A model generated the notes under the pieces. The model saw nothing but the letters and a program-made list of their open reading frames with translations. It ran no database searches and was not told the DNA's origin. From contig MNCI01030955.1 of the NCBI GenBank assembly GCA_015680685.1, forward strand, positions 329,398 through 377,697: a stretch of 48,300 bases of DNA, written 5' to 3'. Every line of letters starts with the position of its first letter. Position 1 is the stretch's first letter. Both the position numbers and the translations under genes were made by a program. The DNA comes from Gnetum montanum (lineage: Eukaryota; Streptophyta; Gnetopsida; Gnetales; Gnetaceae). Below are positions 23,709 to 35,099 of this stretch, piece by piece.

Positions 23709-26255
23709 CTAGTCAGTTATGGTATGCATTAACATAACCGTATGTGTATAGCTCTGTTGTTGGACTGAAGGGTGCTTCGAAGTTTTGTTTGTTGGAGGAG
23801 CGTACATGGGCTCAACCGCTTGTTGTTGCAAGAGCTTGTCTAGGATTTTGGTTCTAAAGAAAGGTCTTCTCTTTTTACAATTATCAGAACTAGCACTGGG
23901 TTGGATATTTATAGCTCTTGCAGCGTTACGTTGCTGCGGTTTAGTAGGGAGTTCCCCTTGCATTGCTGGAGCAGGTTGTATGGGAACTATAGGTGGAAGA
24001 GGTGCGGATGGAGTTGGAGGATGGTAAGTATGTGGGGTGCCTCCCGGAGGAGAAGGAGTCCTCCTAAAGTACTCCCGAACTTGGTAGTGACGTTGGGGAG
24101 TTGTGTGACCCATAGAGTCACTTGGAGAAACCGGTTGTTGCACATAATAGCCATAAGGATTAGGTTGTTGGTAAGGGTATTGATGTTTCAGTGGTGGCAT
24201 CCCCCATGACTGTGGGTATTGCCACTGCTGATGCTATCTGATGGGTTGTGGTGGAGTTCCACTTGGATAGTACGTTAATGGATGGTGGAACTGCCTTGGG
24301 TTACCTTGAGGATAAGGTAACCTTCGGGGTGTTTGCCGTTGGTTAAGGCCAGAATTAAGTGCATACACCCTAGACTCCTGTAGATGTGAGATGATTGGAA
24401 AACATCCCTTAGGATGGTCATAGTGGTAGATCTCACATCCACAGTCATCGTTTGTGTCTGAATCCACAACCTCATCAGAGATAGTAATTTTCCCCTTACC
24501 TTTGTTATGTGTAGGGCCTAAATCTCTCCACTTTGTCTTGTTCTTGTCACTACTTCATTCCTCCTTAGACTCTTCCATAATTTTCAAGATAGTTTCAAGT
24601 TTGGAGTCTAAGGAATGCCACAATTGATCTACCTTAGCCGATACTTTGGTTGTTAATTTTTGAATGGGCAAGGATTTTTGGTTCACCAACTCTTTGAGTG
24701 GTGACTCATCCTCCTCATCACAAAATTTCACTCCCTTCTTCCGAAGGGAGGGATCGCGGTTATATTCTTCCGCACTTTCCCTTTTTCATAGCTCACCTTC
24801 TACTTTTGCTACTTGTTCCAACAAGTGATGTACTTCATGGGCTCTAAGTTTTGATAGTCTCCCTTGGGCATAAGTCCCAAGGGTTCTTCTAGTTTCATGC
24901 CTTAGCCCATCTACGATGTGGCAGAGTTGATCCTGCTGTGCGTAACCATGGCCTAGGCAACAATATAACAATGCGTAGTAGCGGCCCATGGCAGCATCCA
25001 AGGGTTCATGATTACCTTGCTTTCATCCTTGGATCTGCTTATGCAAATTAGACACTCTGGATTATGTTTGATACTTATCGTTGAAGAGTTTTAACATCAT
25101 ACTCCACCTCATGATGGTCTCTAGTTCCAAGGACCGGTACCAACTCTTTGTTTCCTTAATGAGTGTCCTGGGAAACAACTTAAGTTTTTGCCACTTGTTT
25201 TCTATGTTCTGCAAGGCACAGGCATCGTGGAATGCCTGTAAATGATGTTGCAGATCAGCGTTGTATCCCCCCTCAAAGTGTGGGATATTGTTCATGTCTA
25301 AACGCTTGATCCGACTATCTTTTAAATGCCTTGTTGGAATTCTTACTGCCTCTGTTATGTTGAGCATACTTCGGGTGGCAAGTAGGGGCTCGTCATGATC
25401 ATCTCTTTCATGACGCCTGTGATGTCTTCGTTGTTCCCTACTTTCCCTTCGTTCATGCCCTTGTCCTTGCTCTCGACTTTCCCGTCGAGGTCTCTCATTT
25501 TGCCTACCTCTATCCTTATCATTATGCTCTCTATGACTACGCCCATAGGTGGAAGGAGAGGGTGAGTGATGTGAAGAAGGGGAAGAATAAGGAGAACCAT
25601 CGCCATGACGATGCTTCTTACCTTCTCTTCTGCTGCTTCGGCCCCGATCGTGATGACGATCTAAGTGCCCATCCTTGTCATGTGTTTTTGTTCCCTCAGT
25701 GAACAGTTGGTGTTCATGGGGGTCAGAACTAGGGTTATGTATCTTGGATCATAGGTTTTGATACCCCACCTCCTCATTATCCTTAAGAGGGGAAACATAT
25801 TTCGATAGAGAACCCGTTATGAGTGGTTCACCATCTCCGATTTTACTAAGGACATGCGGGACCTTCTTGCCCTTCAACAGTGTATGTTGGCTCTCCTGCC
25901 TTGAGTCCCTCATACGTTGTAAAGCTGTGGGATGGTAATCCCTCATGTCAAAATCTTCGACAATGTATTCACCATAGAGTTGAGTCATGCCGATCTGTGC
26001 CAAAGCATGGAGGATCATGTTGGGGACTGATCGATCCGGAGGTAACACTATGTTACCTTGCAAATCTCTCAAGAGCATCTGTTTGTCTTGATGGAGGATA
26101 AAGGTAAAATCTAGAATATACTCATTGGGATGAATATAGACTATTCGGTATTGTTGAGGACTTGGCAGATTTCGGTTATGTATTTTTGATTGCTAACTGT
26201 TCTTTGTATTATCCCTAGGTGGTGAATTGCTCTTGTGAGAAGAAGAAGAAGACAT
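23709..26255 (-). pseudogene. Element A Gag (broken)
   Basis: This encodes the structural Gag protein of the element. A likely start is the ATG at 26253-26255 (MSSSSSHKSN...). The central Gag core lies at about 24786-25367, with a segment reading LQAFHDACALQNIENKWQKL and then WYRSLELETIMRWSMM, typical of the retrotransposon Gag domain. A later knuckle-like CEIYHYDHPKGC (24390-24440) has the form of a CCHC zinc knuckle in which the second Cys is replaced by Tyr. A proline-rich segment (23709-24200) leads into the protease. The coding strand is interrupted by several stops and frame changes. Closely similar Gag segments are in elements B (41,000-41,700) and C (38,600-39,100). Confidence 0.8.
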
Positions 26256-26380
26256 TATGTCTTATCGGTGTGCTATTTCACCGTTATAAAATTTTCTTAT
26301 TTAATTAACCCTATGGGTTCATTTAAGCTCTGAATGAGGTGAATGATCTCTTATATTCTACTTAGTGCACAAACACTTAG

Positions 26381-26398
26381 TCCCTGGCAATGGTGCCA
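26381..26398 (-). promoter_or_regulatory. Primer-binding site of element A (tRNA-Asp type)
   Basis: On the minus strand, one base after the LTR end, TGGCACCATTGCCAGGGA matches the complement of the plant tRNA-Asp(GTC) 3' end (TGGCGCCGTTGCCGGGGA) except for three G-to-A changes. It would prime minus-strand DNA synthesis. Confidence 0.8.
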
Positions 26399-26399
26399 A

Positions 26400-27224
26400 T
26401 GATGAGTGGTGAGGTACCCCTACACTCAACCATACGAATACGAGCGTAACACGTGTGATCCGGCCGAACTCTACAGACTAAGTTCTTACACGCCTCATGG
26501 AACACTTAGGGTTAATCATTTGTTGCCTTCCCAGACTTACTTGTATTGTCATGCTGTATGGTTAAGTAAGTCTGAGGTATATGATTTTTATATCTTTTTA
26601 TGTTTTTGTCTCCTATGCTAATAAGGTGAAGGGTTGAGAAACTAATTGCTAACTCTAGCTAATGAACTAAGTCTAAATTACTTAGCATCAACATCTGTTC
26701 CCACTTACCGTACACACCTTGAACTGATGCAACTGTGGCTACCAAACGCTAATCGTTGCTAGGATCACCACGCATAATGCACATGCTCGAAGCAGTCGTA
26801 TTGAGGCACTTAACTAGGAGAGAAGGGTGAGAGAGAAAGCAGTAAATAACAAATAATAAATAACAGTAAAGAAAATCCTAATTAGCCTATTCCATGCATT
26901 GCAAGGTTTATCCAAGAAGCTCGTCTTTATTGCTGTATACAAACTTGTGTTCAGGTACAATGTTTGCTCGAATAAAGATCTGTTCATTTTAGGACTCCTA
27001 TTGCGGGCACATGGAAAATATTCTATCTCTAGAGTGATCAATCTGCCAGAGTTTCCCTATTGTCTAGCCTAGGATGAGGAAACAAGGGAGAGCCGCCTCT
27101 TATTTATAGCTATACGGTGCACCATGATATCGCGTACGCGATATCGCAGGGGAAGATGTGATATCGCGACAACCACAATATCACATACGTGATATTGTGG
27201 CCCATGTGATATTATGTCCCATCA
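26400..27224 (-). repeat. 5' LTR of element A (825 bp)
   Basis: This is the complete LTR. Read on the minus strand it starts TGATGGGAC and ends CACTCATCA. Near its start, on the + strand at 27126-27145, is a perfect 20-base palindrome GATATCGCGTACGCGATATC, followed by related palindromes. A TATAAATA promoter box lies near 27098-27106 (minus). The LTR end motif is shared with element B. Confidence 0.93.
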
Positions 27225-27447
27225 TTATGTCTTGCTTTTATGGATTATTATTATTTTTTATGTTTTTACATATGTTTTTACATACATAGATTATTCTACT
27301 TCTAAGGATTCATTTTCTGCTTAAATCTATATATATTAATATTTTTTTACATTCATCATAATACGTTGGCCATGGTTTTACATTGTTAAGCATGAGTATT
27401 ATTAATGGTATGATAATTAGTGAATTCAATATGATAAATGCTTATGG

Positions 27448-28070
27448 TGTAAGAAAATAATTGTGTAGAAAACCAAATGGCACAAGTAATCAAAGTACAG
27501 AATGCGAAAGCAAATGGCAGAAGAAATTCACATGCATAAATAAGTGGAAATGCACAATTCTTGAGCAGAACTAACCTCTAACCATTGATGCCTCAGATTA
27601 AATTCGACGTTCTGATTCTTCTTTCACTTGGGTGCTTTGCAATGATGGTGTATGCAATCTTCAAGCATTTGTGAAAGAGATCAGAACTGCAACCATGCTG
27701 TGATTTGTGGTGCCTTTGTTCCCCCATCAAGAACAAATTTATAGGCCACGAAATCTATTACCATAAGAGATCCAATGCCAATGCATAAAAAGCATGTTAT
27801 CGAATATGGAGGCCACATTGATGCATTAACTAACTCATAAAAATGCGTTAGTGGGCATGGTGGCCACTTTCATGCATTAACTAACCCATAAAAATGCATT
27901 AGTGGACATGGTGGCCACTTTCATGCATTAACTAACCCATAAAAATGCATTAGTGGACATGGTTCCACTTTTATTCATTAACTAACCCATAAAATGCATT
28001 AGTGGGCATGGTGGCCACTTTCATGCATTAACTAATGCATAAAGCACGTTAGTGGGTAACACATGCTACA
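27448..28070 (-). repeat. 3' LTR of the copia element
   Basis: It starts TGTAAG and ends CTACA on the + strand. It aligns along its whole length with 33445-34070. Next to it at 28071-28088 the minus strand carries the purine-rich GGAGACCAAGTTGGAGAT, the expected polypurine tract. Confidence 0.93.
27810..28060. repeat. Minisatellite inside the copia 3' LTR
   Basis: Four to five imperfect copies of a unit of about 55-60 bases containing GCATTAACTAACCCATAAAA and GTGGGCATGGTGGCCACTTT. Each unit can form a short inverted repeat around its TTAACTAACCC and GTTAGTGGG parts. The same array exists in the other LTR (33811-34060), so it predates insertion. Confidence 0.88.
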
Positions 28071-28355
28071 ATCTCCAACTTGGTCTCCATATTTAATTAG
28101 GTTCAAATTTCAGGAAATAAATGCATCATGGCGATAGTTCCCCTTAATGTGAGTATTATCTTCCATGTATTATAATGCATGATCTTTCAAACGTAATTCC
28201 TTATATGGTAACTTAAATTTATGAATAAAGCCAATGTTCATTCTAGGTCCTGTTGTATGTGTATTTTCTCTAATAAATATATGTGCAAACCATATGAGAA
28301 AATAGCACAATTGAATAAGAGTTTCATGAAGATTGTAAGTTGCATGTATAATAAA

Positions 28356-31300
28356 TTATATTATGGAACTAAGTCCCATCTGAACTACATGATCCATAAA
28401 TGACTTTGATGGCATTCCTTTTGTCAGAGGATCAGTTATCATTAATTTAGTGCTTATATGTGAAATGACCACTTTGTTTTACTTAATGCGTTCCCTTATG
28501 GCTAAGGACTTCATGTCGATGTGTTTACTTCAATTGCCACTCTTATTATTCTTAGCCATAAAGATAGCAGCTGAATTGTCACAAAAAATTCTTAATGGCC
28601 TAGATATAGAATCCACAATTCTAAGCCCTAATATGAAACTCTTTAGCCATACACCATGTGAAGTAGCCTCAAAACAAGAAACAAACTCTACCTCTATGTT
28701 GGAAGTAGCAACCAAAGTTTGCTTTCCACTCCTCTAAGATATAACTCCTCCAACTAGCATAAAAACATAACCAGATGTTGATTTCCATGAATCAACATAG
28801 CCAGCAAAGTTTGAGTCAGAATAGCCAATCACGTCCAAGGAGTCAATTGGTTTATACATAAGCATGTAGCCTTTTGTACTTTGAAGGTACCTCATCACTT
28901 TCTTTGTAGCCCTCTAGTGGTTAATACTTGGATTACTTTAATATATGGCCAACATTCCCATAGCAAATGCAATGTCAAGTCTTGTGCAGACTTGAGCATA
29001 CATAAGGCTTTGAACAATTGAAGCATACGAAATGTTGCTCATTTGACTTCTCTCTAAATCATTCCTAGGGCACTGGTTTAAATTAAACTTGTCACCCTTC
29101 ATAATGGGTGTTATACTTTGTGAACAATCTTTCATCCGAAACCTCTCTAAAAATTTATTGATATAGGTTTCCTGTGACAATCCCAAAATACATCTAGATC
29201 TGTCCCTATGGATTTGTATGCCAATGACATAAGATGCCTCACCCATATCCTTCATGTTGAATTTCTTAGAGAGAAAATGTTTCACCTTGTATAGAAATCC
29301 ACTATTATTGGTTGTAAGAAGGATATCATCCACATATAGAACAAGGAAACAAATTTTACTCCCATTGACCTTTTGGTATATACATTGATCCATGATGTTT
29401 TCTTCAAAACCAAATGAAGTGATTATATCATGGAATTTTATGTACCATTGACAAGAGGCCTGTTTCAATCCATACATGAATTTCTTGAGCTTGCATACCA
29501 ATTGCTCACCATCACTAGAGAAGAATCCTTTAGGTTGTTTCATATAGACCTCTTCCTCTAGATCATCATTAAGGAATACGAGTTTCACATATATTTGATG
29601 TAATTCAAGATCAAAATGGGCAACCAATGCCTTGATAACATGAAGGAGTCCTTCTTAGATACAAGACAAAAGGTCTCCTTGTAATCTATTCCCTCTTTCT
29701 GAAAGTTTGGCCTCATATCTTTCAATGTTGTCTAATGAGTCTTTCTTAGTTTTGAAGACCCATTTGCATCCAATGGCTTTTACACCATCAGGTAACTTGA
29801 CAAGATCCTAGACTCCATTAGATGACATAGAGTTCATTTCATCTTTCATGGCATCATACCACAAGTTAGATTCCTTATAACTCATGGCTTGTGAGAACAT
29901 TTCAGGATCATTTTTATCTCCTATGTTGTAGTTAGACTCATATAGATACACCATATAGTCACTAGGAACCACTGATCACCTTACTCTAGTAGATCTTGTT
30001 AATGTTAGTTCATCATTCTCTTAAGGATCATGATGTTCAATAGGCTGTTCAATAAGTTATGGTATCTATTGTTTAGCTGGATTTACTACTTCTTGATTAG
30101 CAGTTTGTGGAACTTTGATGACTTAAAGCATTTGTGCTCTAGGCGTATTGTGCACAACAACCGGTCTATCATTTGAAATAGTGGGTTTAGCGTCTATATG
30201 ATCTATCTCAAGAACAATGTTCCAAGATCTACTACTCCCACTAATCAAGTCATTCTCAAGAAATTTGGCATTCCTTAATTCTAGAAACCTAGTAGTATGT
30301 GATGGAAAATAAAATTTGTATTCCTTAGACCATTTAGCATATCCAACGAAATGCCCACTTATGGTCCTTGGGTCTAGCTTCTTCTCTTATGGATTATAGA
30401 ATCTTTCTTCAGACATGCATGCCCAAATGCATATATGTCACAAACTTGATTTTCAACCTTTCCATAATTCAAATGGTGTCTTTAAGATAGCCTTGGTTGG
30501 AACTCAATTTAATATATACACTATTGTCTTGGGAGCTTCAATCCACAAGGACTTAGGAAGCTTGGAGCCATTAAGCATACTTCTCACCATGTCCAATAAT
30601 GTTCGATTTCTTCTTTCTGCCACACCATTCTGGTCTAGAGAACTAGGCATAGTGTATTAGGCAACAATCCCATGCTCTTGAAGAAACTTAGCAAATGGAC
30701 CAGGTTCTTATCCATCATTATCATATCTACCATAGTATTCACCACCTATATTAGATATCACTATCTTTATTTTCTTATTGCATTGTTTCTTTACTTCAAC
30801 CTTAAACACCTTAATGGCATCTAAAGCTTCGCTCTTGTTATGAAGTAGGTAGAGAGATACATTTATCATGAGTAATCATCAATAAAGGTAGTGAAATACT
30901 TTTGACCATATGCATCCATATTTGGACTACAAATATCTGTATGTATGATCTCTAATATGTCTAAACTCCTCTTGGAATCTTTCTTTGACATATTGGTTTG
31001 CTTTCCCTTCATGCAATCCACACAAGTGTCAAAGTTAGTAAAATCTAGAGTACTAAGTACTCCATCATTTACTAGTCTCTTTATTCTTTCAATAGAGATA
31101 TGTCCTAATCTACAATGCCACAACATAGAGGATTCGTCATTGATAACACATCTCTTAACACCACCATGAACATGCATAGAAGTATAAAAAGTCTCATTTT
31201 TTAAAATAATTTTGAAAATACCATTTGTCAATGTACCATTTCTAATAAGTTCAGATCTATAATATAAACTAAATATAGTGTCTGAAAAATTAAAGGAAAA

Positions 31301-31560
31301 TCCCAATGATACAAGCCTTGAAATAGAAATTAAATTCCTTGAAAAATTTGGAATATAAAATGTCTTTTCCAATTCTAAAACAAAATCATTTCTTAAAACT
31401 AAAATGCATGTTTTGATTGCCTCCACATGTGAGCATATCTTGTTGCTTGAATAGATGCATGACTCACTTCCGATTGGCTTCCTTAGGTTTTTCACCCCTT
31501 GCAAAGAATTGGTAACATGGATTGTAGAACCAAAATCAATCCACCAACATCAACTATATT
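28356..31560 (-). pseudogene. Copia Pol: protease, integrase, RT and RNase H (broken)
   Basis: This would encode the enzymes that copy and insert the element. In order on the minus strand: a protease site WWIDFGSTIHVTN (normally D-S-G; Asp codon 31535-31537); GAG-pre-integrase with LWHCRLGHISIERIKRL; the integrase core with HTDIC, ISNIGGEY (normally SDRGGEY, second catalytic Asp now Asn) and NGVAERRN; reverse transcriptase at 28938-29627 with YMKQPKGF, YGLKQA and the catalytic YVDD (29325-29336) intact; and RNase H at 28356-28720 with FCDNSAA, KHID and ISTKLMITDPLTKG. Several stops and frame changes interrupt the reading frame, especially between integrase and RT. Most look like G-to-A or C-to-T transitions. 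Confidence 0.93.
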
Positions 31561-32394
31561 AGATTCAAAACAAATAAGTGAGAGTCGAGTACCTTTCTTT
31601 TCAAGCAATTTCTGATATTTAGAACAATCCTTCTTTATGTGCCCTTTCTTTTTGTAGAAAAAACATCTGGATTCTTTCTTAATATTAGCTTGTATAGGCA
31701 ATTTAACCTTCAACTTACCTTTGGTTTGTCCTTTATTCTTTCCTTATGTAGCCAGATGCACACTCTCTTTTACTTCCATACCAAGTATCCCCTCTTCTTG
31801 CACACACATGGTCATTAGTTTATTGATTGACGATTTGTTCTTATGTGTATTATAAGAAATCTTAAAGGGTCTGTATTGTGGTGGGAGCATGTTTAAGATG
31901 TAGTGCATAAGGAAAGATTATGACATCTCAACCTCAAGTGTTTTGAGTTAAGCTGCTATATCCCTCATTTGCATGATGTGCTCATGCACACCACAAATTT
32001 TAGTAAGCTTCATGAATGAGAACTTCATTATTAAGGTGCTAGCCAATACCTTATTTGATGACTTAAATTGTTCATCAATGGCCTTTAACAAAGCACGCAC
32101 ATTGTCATACTATTCGAGTGAACCACACATATCAGCTGAGATCTTGATTTTTATGAACATGACACAGAGGTGATTAGATCACTCCCATTTTTCAAAATTA
32201 CCAATATCATTTGGATAGTTGATTGCTATAACAGCAGGTGGTTCATCCTTACGAATAGCATAATCAATGTCCATCTAGCCTAAATGAAGAAGAATTCTCT
32301 ACTTCCACACCTTAAAATTATCATCATTTAATTCAGGAATGTCACATTTAAAATCAGAGTAGCTTATAGGTTGTATAACTGCATAATCAAACAT
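31492..32394 (-). pseudogene. Copia Gag (broken)
   Basis: From an ATG at 32392-32394 (MFDYAVIQPISYSDFKC...) the translation follows the plant copia Gag layout. An N-terminal DNFKVW block is followed by a UBN2-type helical region (CGVHEHIMQMRDIAA) and a zinc knuckle reading CFFYKKKGHIKKDC near 31650, where the second metal-binding Cys is Tyr. At least five stops interrupt it. The knuckle frame shifts by one base before the protease motif. Confidence 0.85.
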
Positions 32395-33430
32395 GCTTAT
32401 GTCACTAAATTTAGGTTAAAATACCATAGGACATGTTTACCAATGTAGATCATGAAAAATATGAATCAAATGACATAAAATTGCCTGTGGGCTAAATTTT
32501 AATTCAAACATATTCATATATCCTTATAATGAAACTATTAAATTATATTCCTTTTCTTAATCCTTCTGGATAAGTTAAGAAAAATAATTTAACATATCAT
32601 CATAATTAATCATATTAAATACAATAAAAAAAATCTTGTGGGATAAAATTTATCATATTACATATGATTAATCACAATTTTTAATGTTGTGTACCATATG
32701 TGATCCAAAAGCTCTTAGTACATAATTTTGCATAATTAAAGATGCTATGGCTACTCTCTAATTATATAAAATTATATAGATAACTTATTATAGTTCATAT
32801 GCAGAAAATGATGCATACATATATAAAAATATCCATAAAATTGATAAATTACCAAATTCATTCAATTATTCTAGCCTAAGGTTCCCAGGTGGAGGCCAAA
32901 GTGCCAAAAGAAAATCCTATAGAATGATGCTAATTCATTGGTTGACATGAAGAAAACTAGAAATCATAATAACAATGATGAATGTTGGATATGTAAGTCG
33001 AAATGAAAAAAGCGCATACATAATTCACAAAATCCAATTATGCATAGAGGGAATAAACATTTGTTAGCCTTAAGACCACTCAAGTTAAACCAAATTGTGC
33101 TCAACCTTTGAAAACATTTACATAACGCCAACTATTGCAAGCCAATGATGCAGATAGCAGACTGTACGAAGAAAAATTGCAGACAACACAACTAGACCAA
33201 CTCTCCAAAATAATAAAAGAAAATATCCTCATTGCCATAGTAGTAATGGTTTCCATTTTCTAGTTCTACGGTGCACAAGAATGCAATAAAATGTGAGAGT
33301 GAAATCTCTTTCACTAGGCATAAACTAGAAGTGAGTGATCTTCCTCAAACTACAAAGCATAGAAATATTAAAAAAACACTATTTCTAGATTTCACCATCA
33401 TTAAAAACTACATCAAGACAGAGATTTAAC

Positions 33431-33442
33431 ACTTTGATACCA
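33431..33442 (-). promoter_or_regulatory. Primer-binding site of the copia element (tRNA-iMet)
   Basis: TGGTATCAAAGT on the minus strand, two bases from the end of the 5' LTR, matches the usual plant copia site TGGTATCAGAGC, complementary to initiator methionine tRNA, with two differences. Confidence 0.88.
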
Positions 33443-33444
33443 AA

Positions 33445-34070
33445 TGTATGAAGATAATTATGCAGAAAACTAGATGGCACAAGTAATCAAAGTATAGAAT
33501 GCGAAAGCAAATGGCAAAAGAAATTCACATGCATAAATAATTGGAAATGCACAATTCTTGAGCAAATGGAACTGACCTCTAGCCATTGGTGCCTTAGATT
33601 AAATTTGGTGTTTTAATTCTTATTTCACATAGGTGCTCTGCAATGATGGTGTATGCAATCTTCAAGTGTCTATGAAAGGGATTAGAACTGCTACCCTATT
33701 GTGATTCATGGTGCCTTTGTTCTCTCATCAAGAATGAATTTATAGGTCATGGAATCAATTACCATAAGAGACCCAATGCCAATGCGTAAAAAATGTGTTA
33801 TTGGATATGGAGACCACCTTGATGAGTTAACCAACTCATAAAAATGTGTTAGTGGGTATGGTGGCCATTTTTATGCATTAACTAACCCATAAAAATGCGT
33901 TAGTGGGCATGGTGGCCACTTTCATGTATGAACTAACCCATAAAACATGTTAGTGGGCATGGTGGCCAATTTCATGCATTAACTAACCCATAAAACCTGT
34001 TAGTGGCCATGGTGGCCACTTCATGCATCAACTAATGCATAAAGCACGTTAGTGGGTAATGCATGCTAGA
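33445..34070 (-). repeat. 5' LTR of the copia element
   Basis: Its 626 bp align with 27448-28070, with frequent transitions between the two copies. It contains the same minisatellite at 33811-34060. The outer end reads CTAGA here against CTACA in the other LTR. Confidence 0.93.
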
Positions 34071-34075
34071 TATGG

Positions 34076-35099
34076 GCCCTTCTTAATATTGAAGGAATTT
34101 TAGACAATAAAAGAATTTCTTAGTTATCTTGACTTTACAAAGAATCAATTAATAACATTTGTATTCTTGAAAAGCTTAGGAAAGTTTCTACTATTTGAGA
34201 AAAAGAAGCACCACAAAAGATATCCACAAGTTGAGGATATATTATGTTTGTTTCTTACTATTAAAAATTGCAACAATTCTAGTAGTGTAATTTTGAGAGA
34301 TAATAACTCAAAAATCATTAATTTTTTATGCTAAAATTTTACTTGAATCTTCATACGGGTGTTAGATTTCAAATATATTATAAATAACATTAAATTATTT
34401 TGAGATGATGGAGAAATGATCCAATGATTAACCATCATTTATCCTAGTAATATTTTAGGACTTAGAAAATCTACTAAAGTGTAAAGTGAATTTCTCTAAA
34501 ATCACAATAGATATTGAGATTAAATTTAGTTGCATGTAGCCATCTATTTTAGATTTTAAATAAATTTGGAATCACTAAAAAATATTGTAAAATGATTGAG
34601 ATATGATCAAAATAGTGAATGCCCCTAATTCTAACTATTCAACTTTCAAGATTAAGTAAATAATGATGAATGATATTGATGAATGTTTATGAATTAGTGA
34701 AAAATTGATGAATTGATGATGAATAAGTGAAATTATTGCTAAATATATATTGCTTATTGCATTATAAAAATTTCCAAGACATTCCTTGGATATATATATG
34801 TGACAAGTGGGGTAAGGTTTACTAAAAATAGTATAATATAACCCCATTGAAAAAAACCTTAAAAATTATATATATATATATATGTAGAGTGGGACTAAAA
34901 TAACATTACAACTACCCATCAATTGAAAAATTTAATCTATTTTATTAAAATAAAATCTTATTATATAATGAAAATAAAAAATGATTGTCTTCTACTCTAG
35001 AAAACCAACAAGTTTCTTATTATGTACTAATCCTTTTTCATACTTTGCTAGTGATGTCCTTGATTCGACCTTAGTTGTGTAGCCATGACCTATGTGGAT
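34076..35099. other. AT-rich intergenic DNA
   Basis: No gene recognised. It contains a (TA)n run at 34866-34883. The ORF at 34635-34847 (minus) is low-complexity and probably chance. Confidence 0.45.

Larger units (their letters stand above)
20310..27224 (-). mobile_element. Element A: Ty3/gypsy-like LTR element with gag-protease only
   Basis: The element is bounded by two LTRs starting TGATG and ending CATCA and by a perfect 5-bp target duplication TTATG (20305-20309 and 27225-27229). Reading on the minus strand the order is 5' LTR, a tRNA-Asp-type primer-binding site, Gag, a proline-rich region, an aspartic protease domain, a 3' region of about 1.8 kb, a purine-rich AGTCATGCAGGTA (20878-20890) and the 3' LTR. 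No reverse transcriptase, RNase H or integrase motif was found, so it appears non-autonomous. Frames carry several stops, many explained by C-to-T changes. The PBS and Gag suggest a Ty3/gypsy relative, perhaps of the Athila/Tat type, without certainty. Confidence 0.9.
27448..34070 (-). mobile_element. Ty1/copia LTR retrotransposon (complete but inactivated)
   Basis: LTRs at 27448-28070 and 33445-34070 are flanked by a perfect 5-bp target duplication TATGG (27443-27447 and 34071-34075). On the minus strand the order is LTR, initiator-Met PBS, Gag, protease, integrase, reverse transcriptase, RNase H, polypurine tract and LTR. Placing integrase before RT is the Ty1/copia signature. Stops and frameshifts occur throughout. 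The protease motif (DSG to DFG), the second integrase Asp (D to N) and the Gag zinc knuckle (second Cys to Tyr) are all altered, so this copy cannot move by itself. Confidence 0.95.

Noticed and set aside
27810-28060. CRISPR-like array
   Set aside because: Repeats are imperfect, adjacent units carry no unique spacers, they lie in an LTR, and the genome is eukaryotic. It is a minisatellite.
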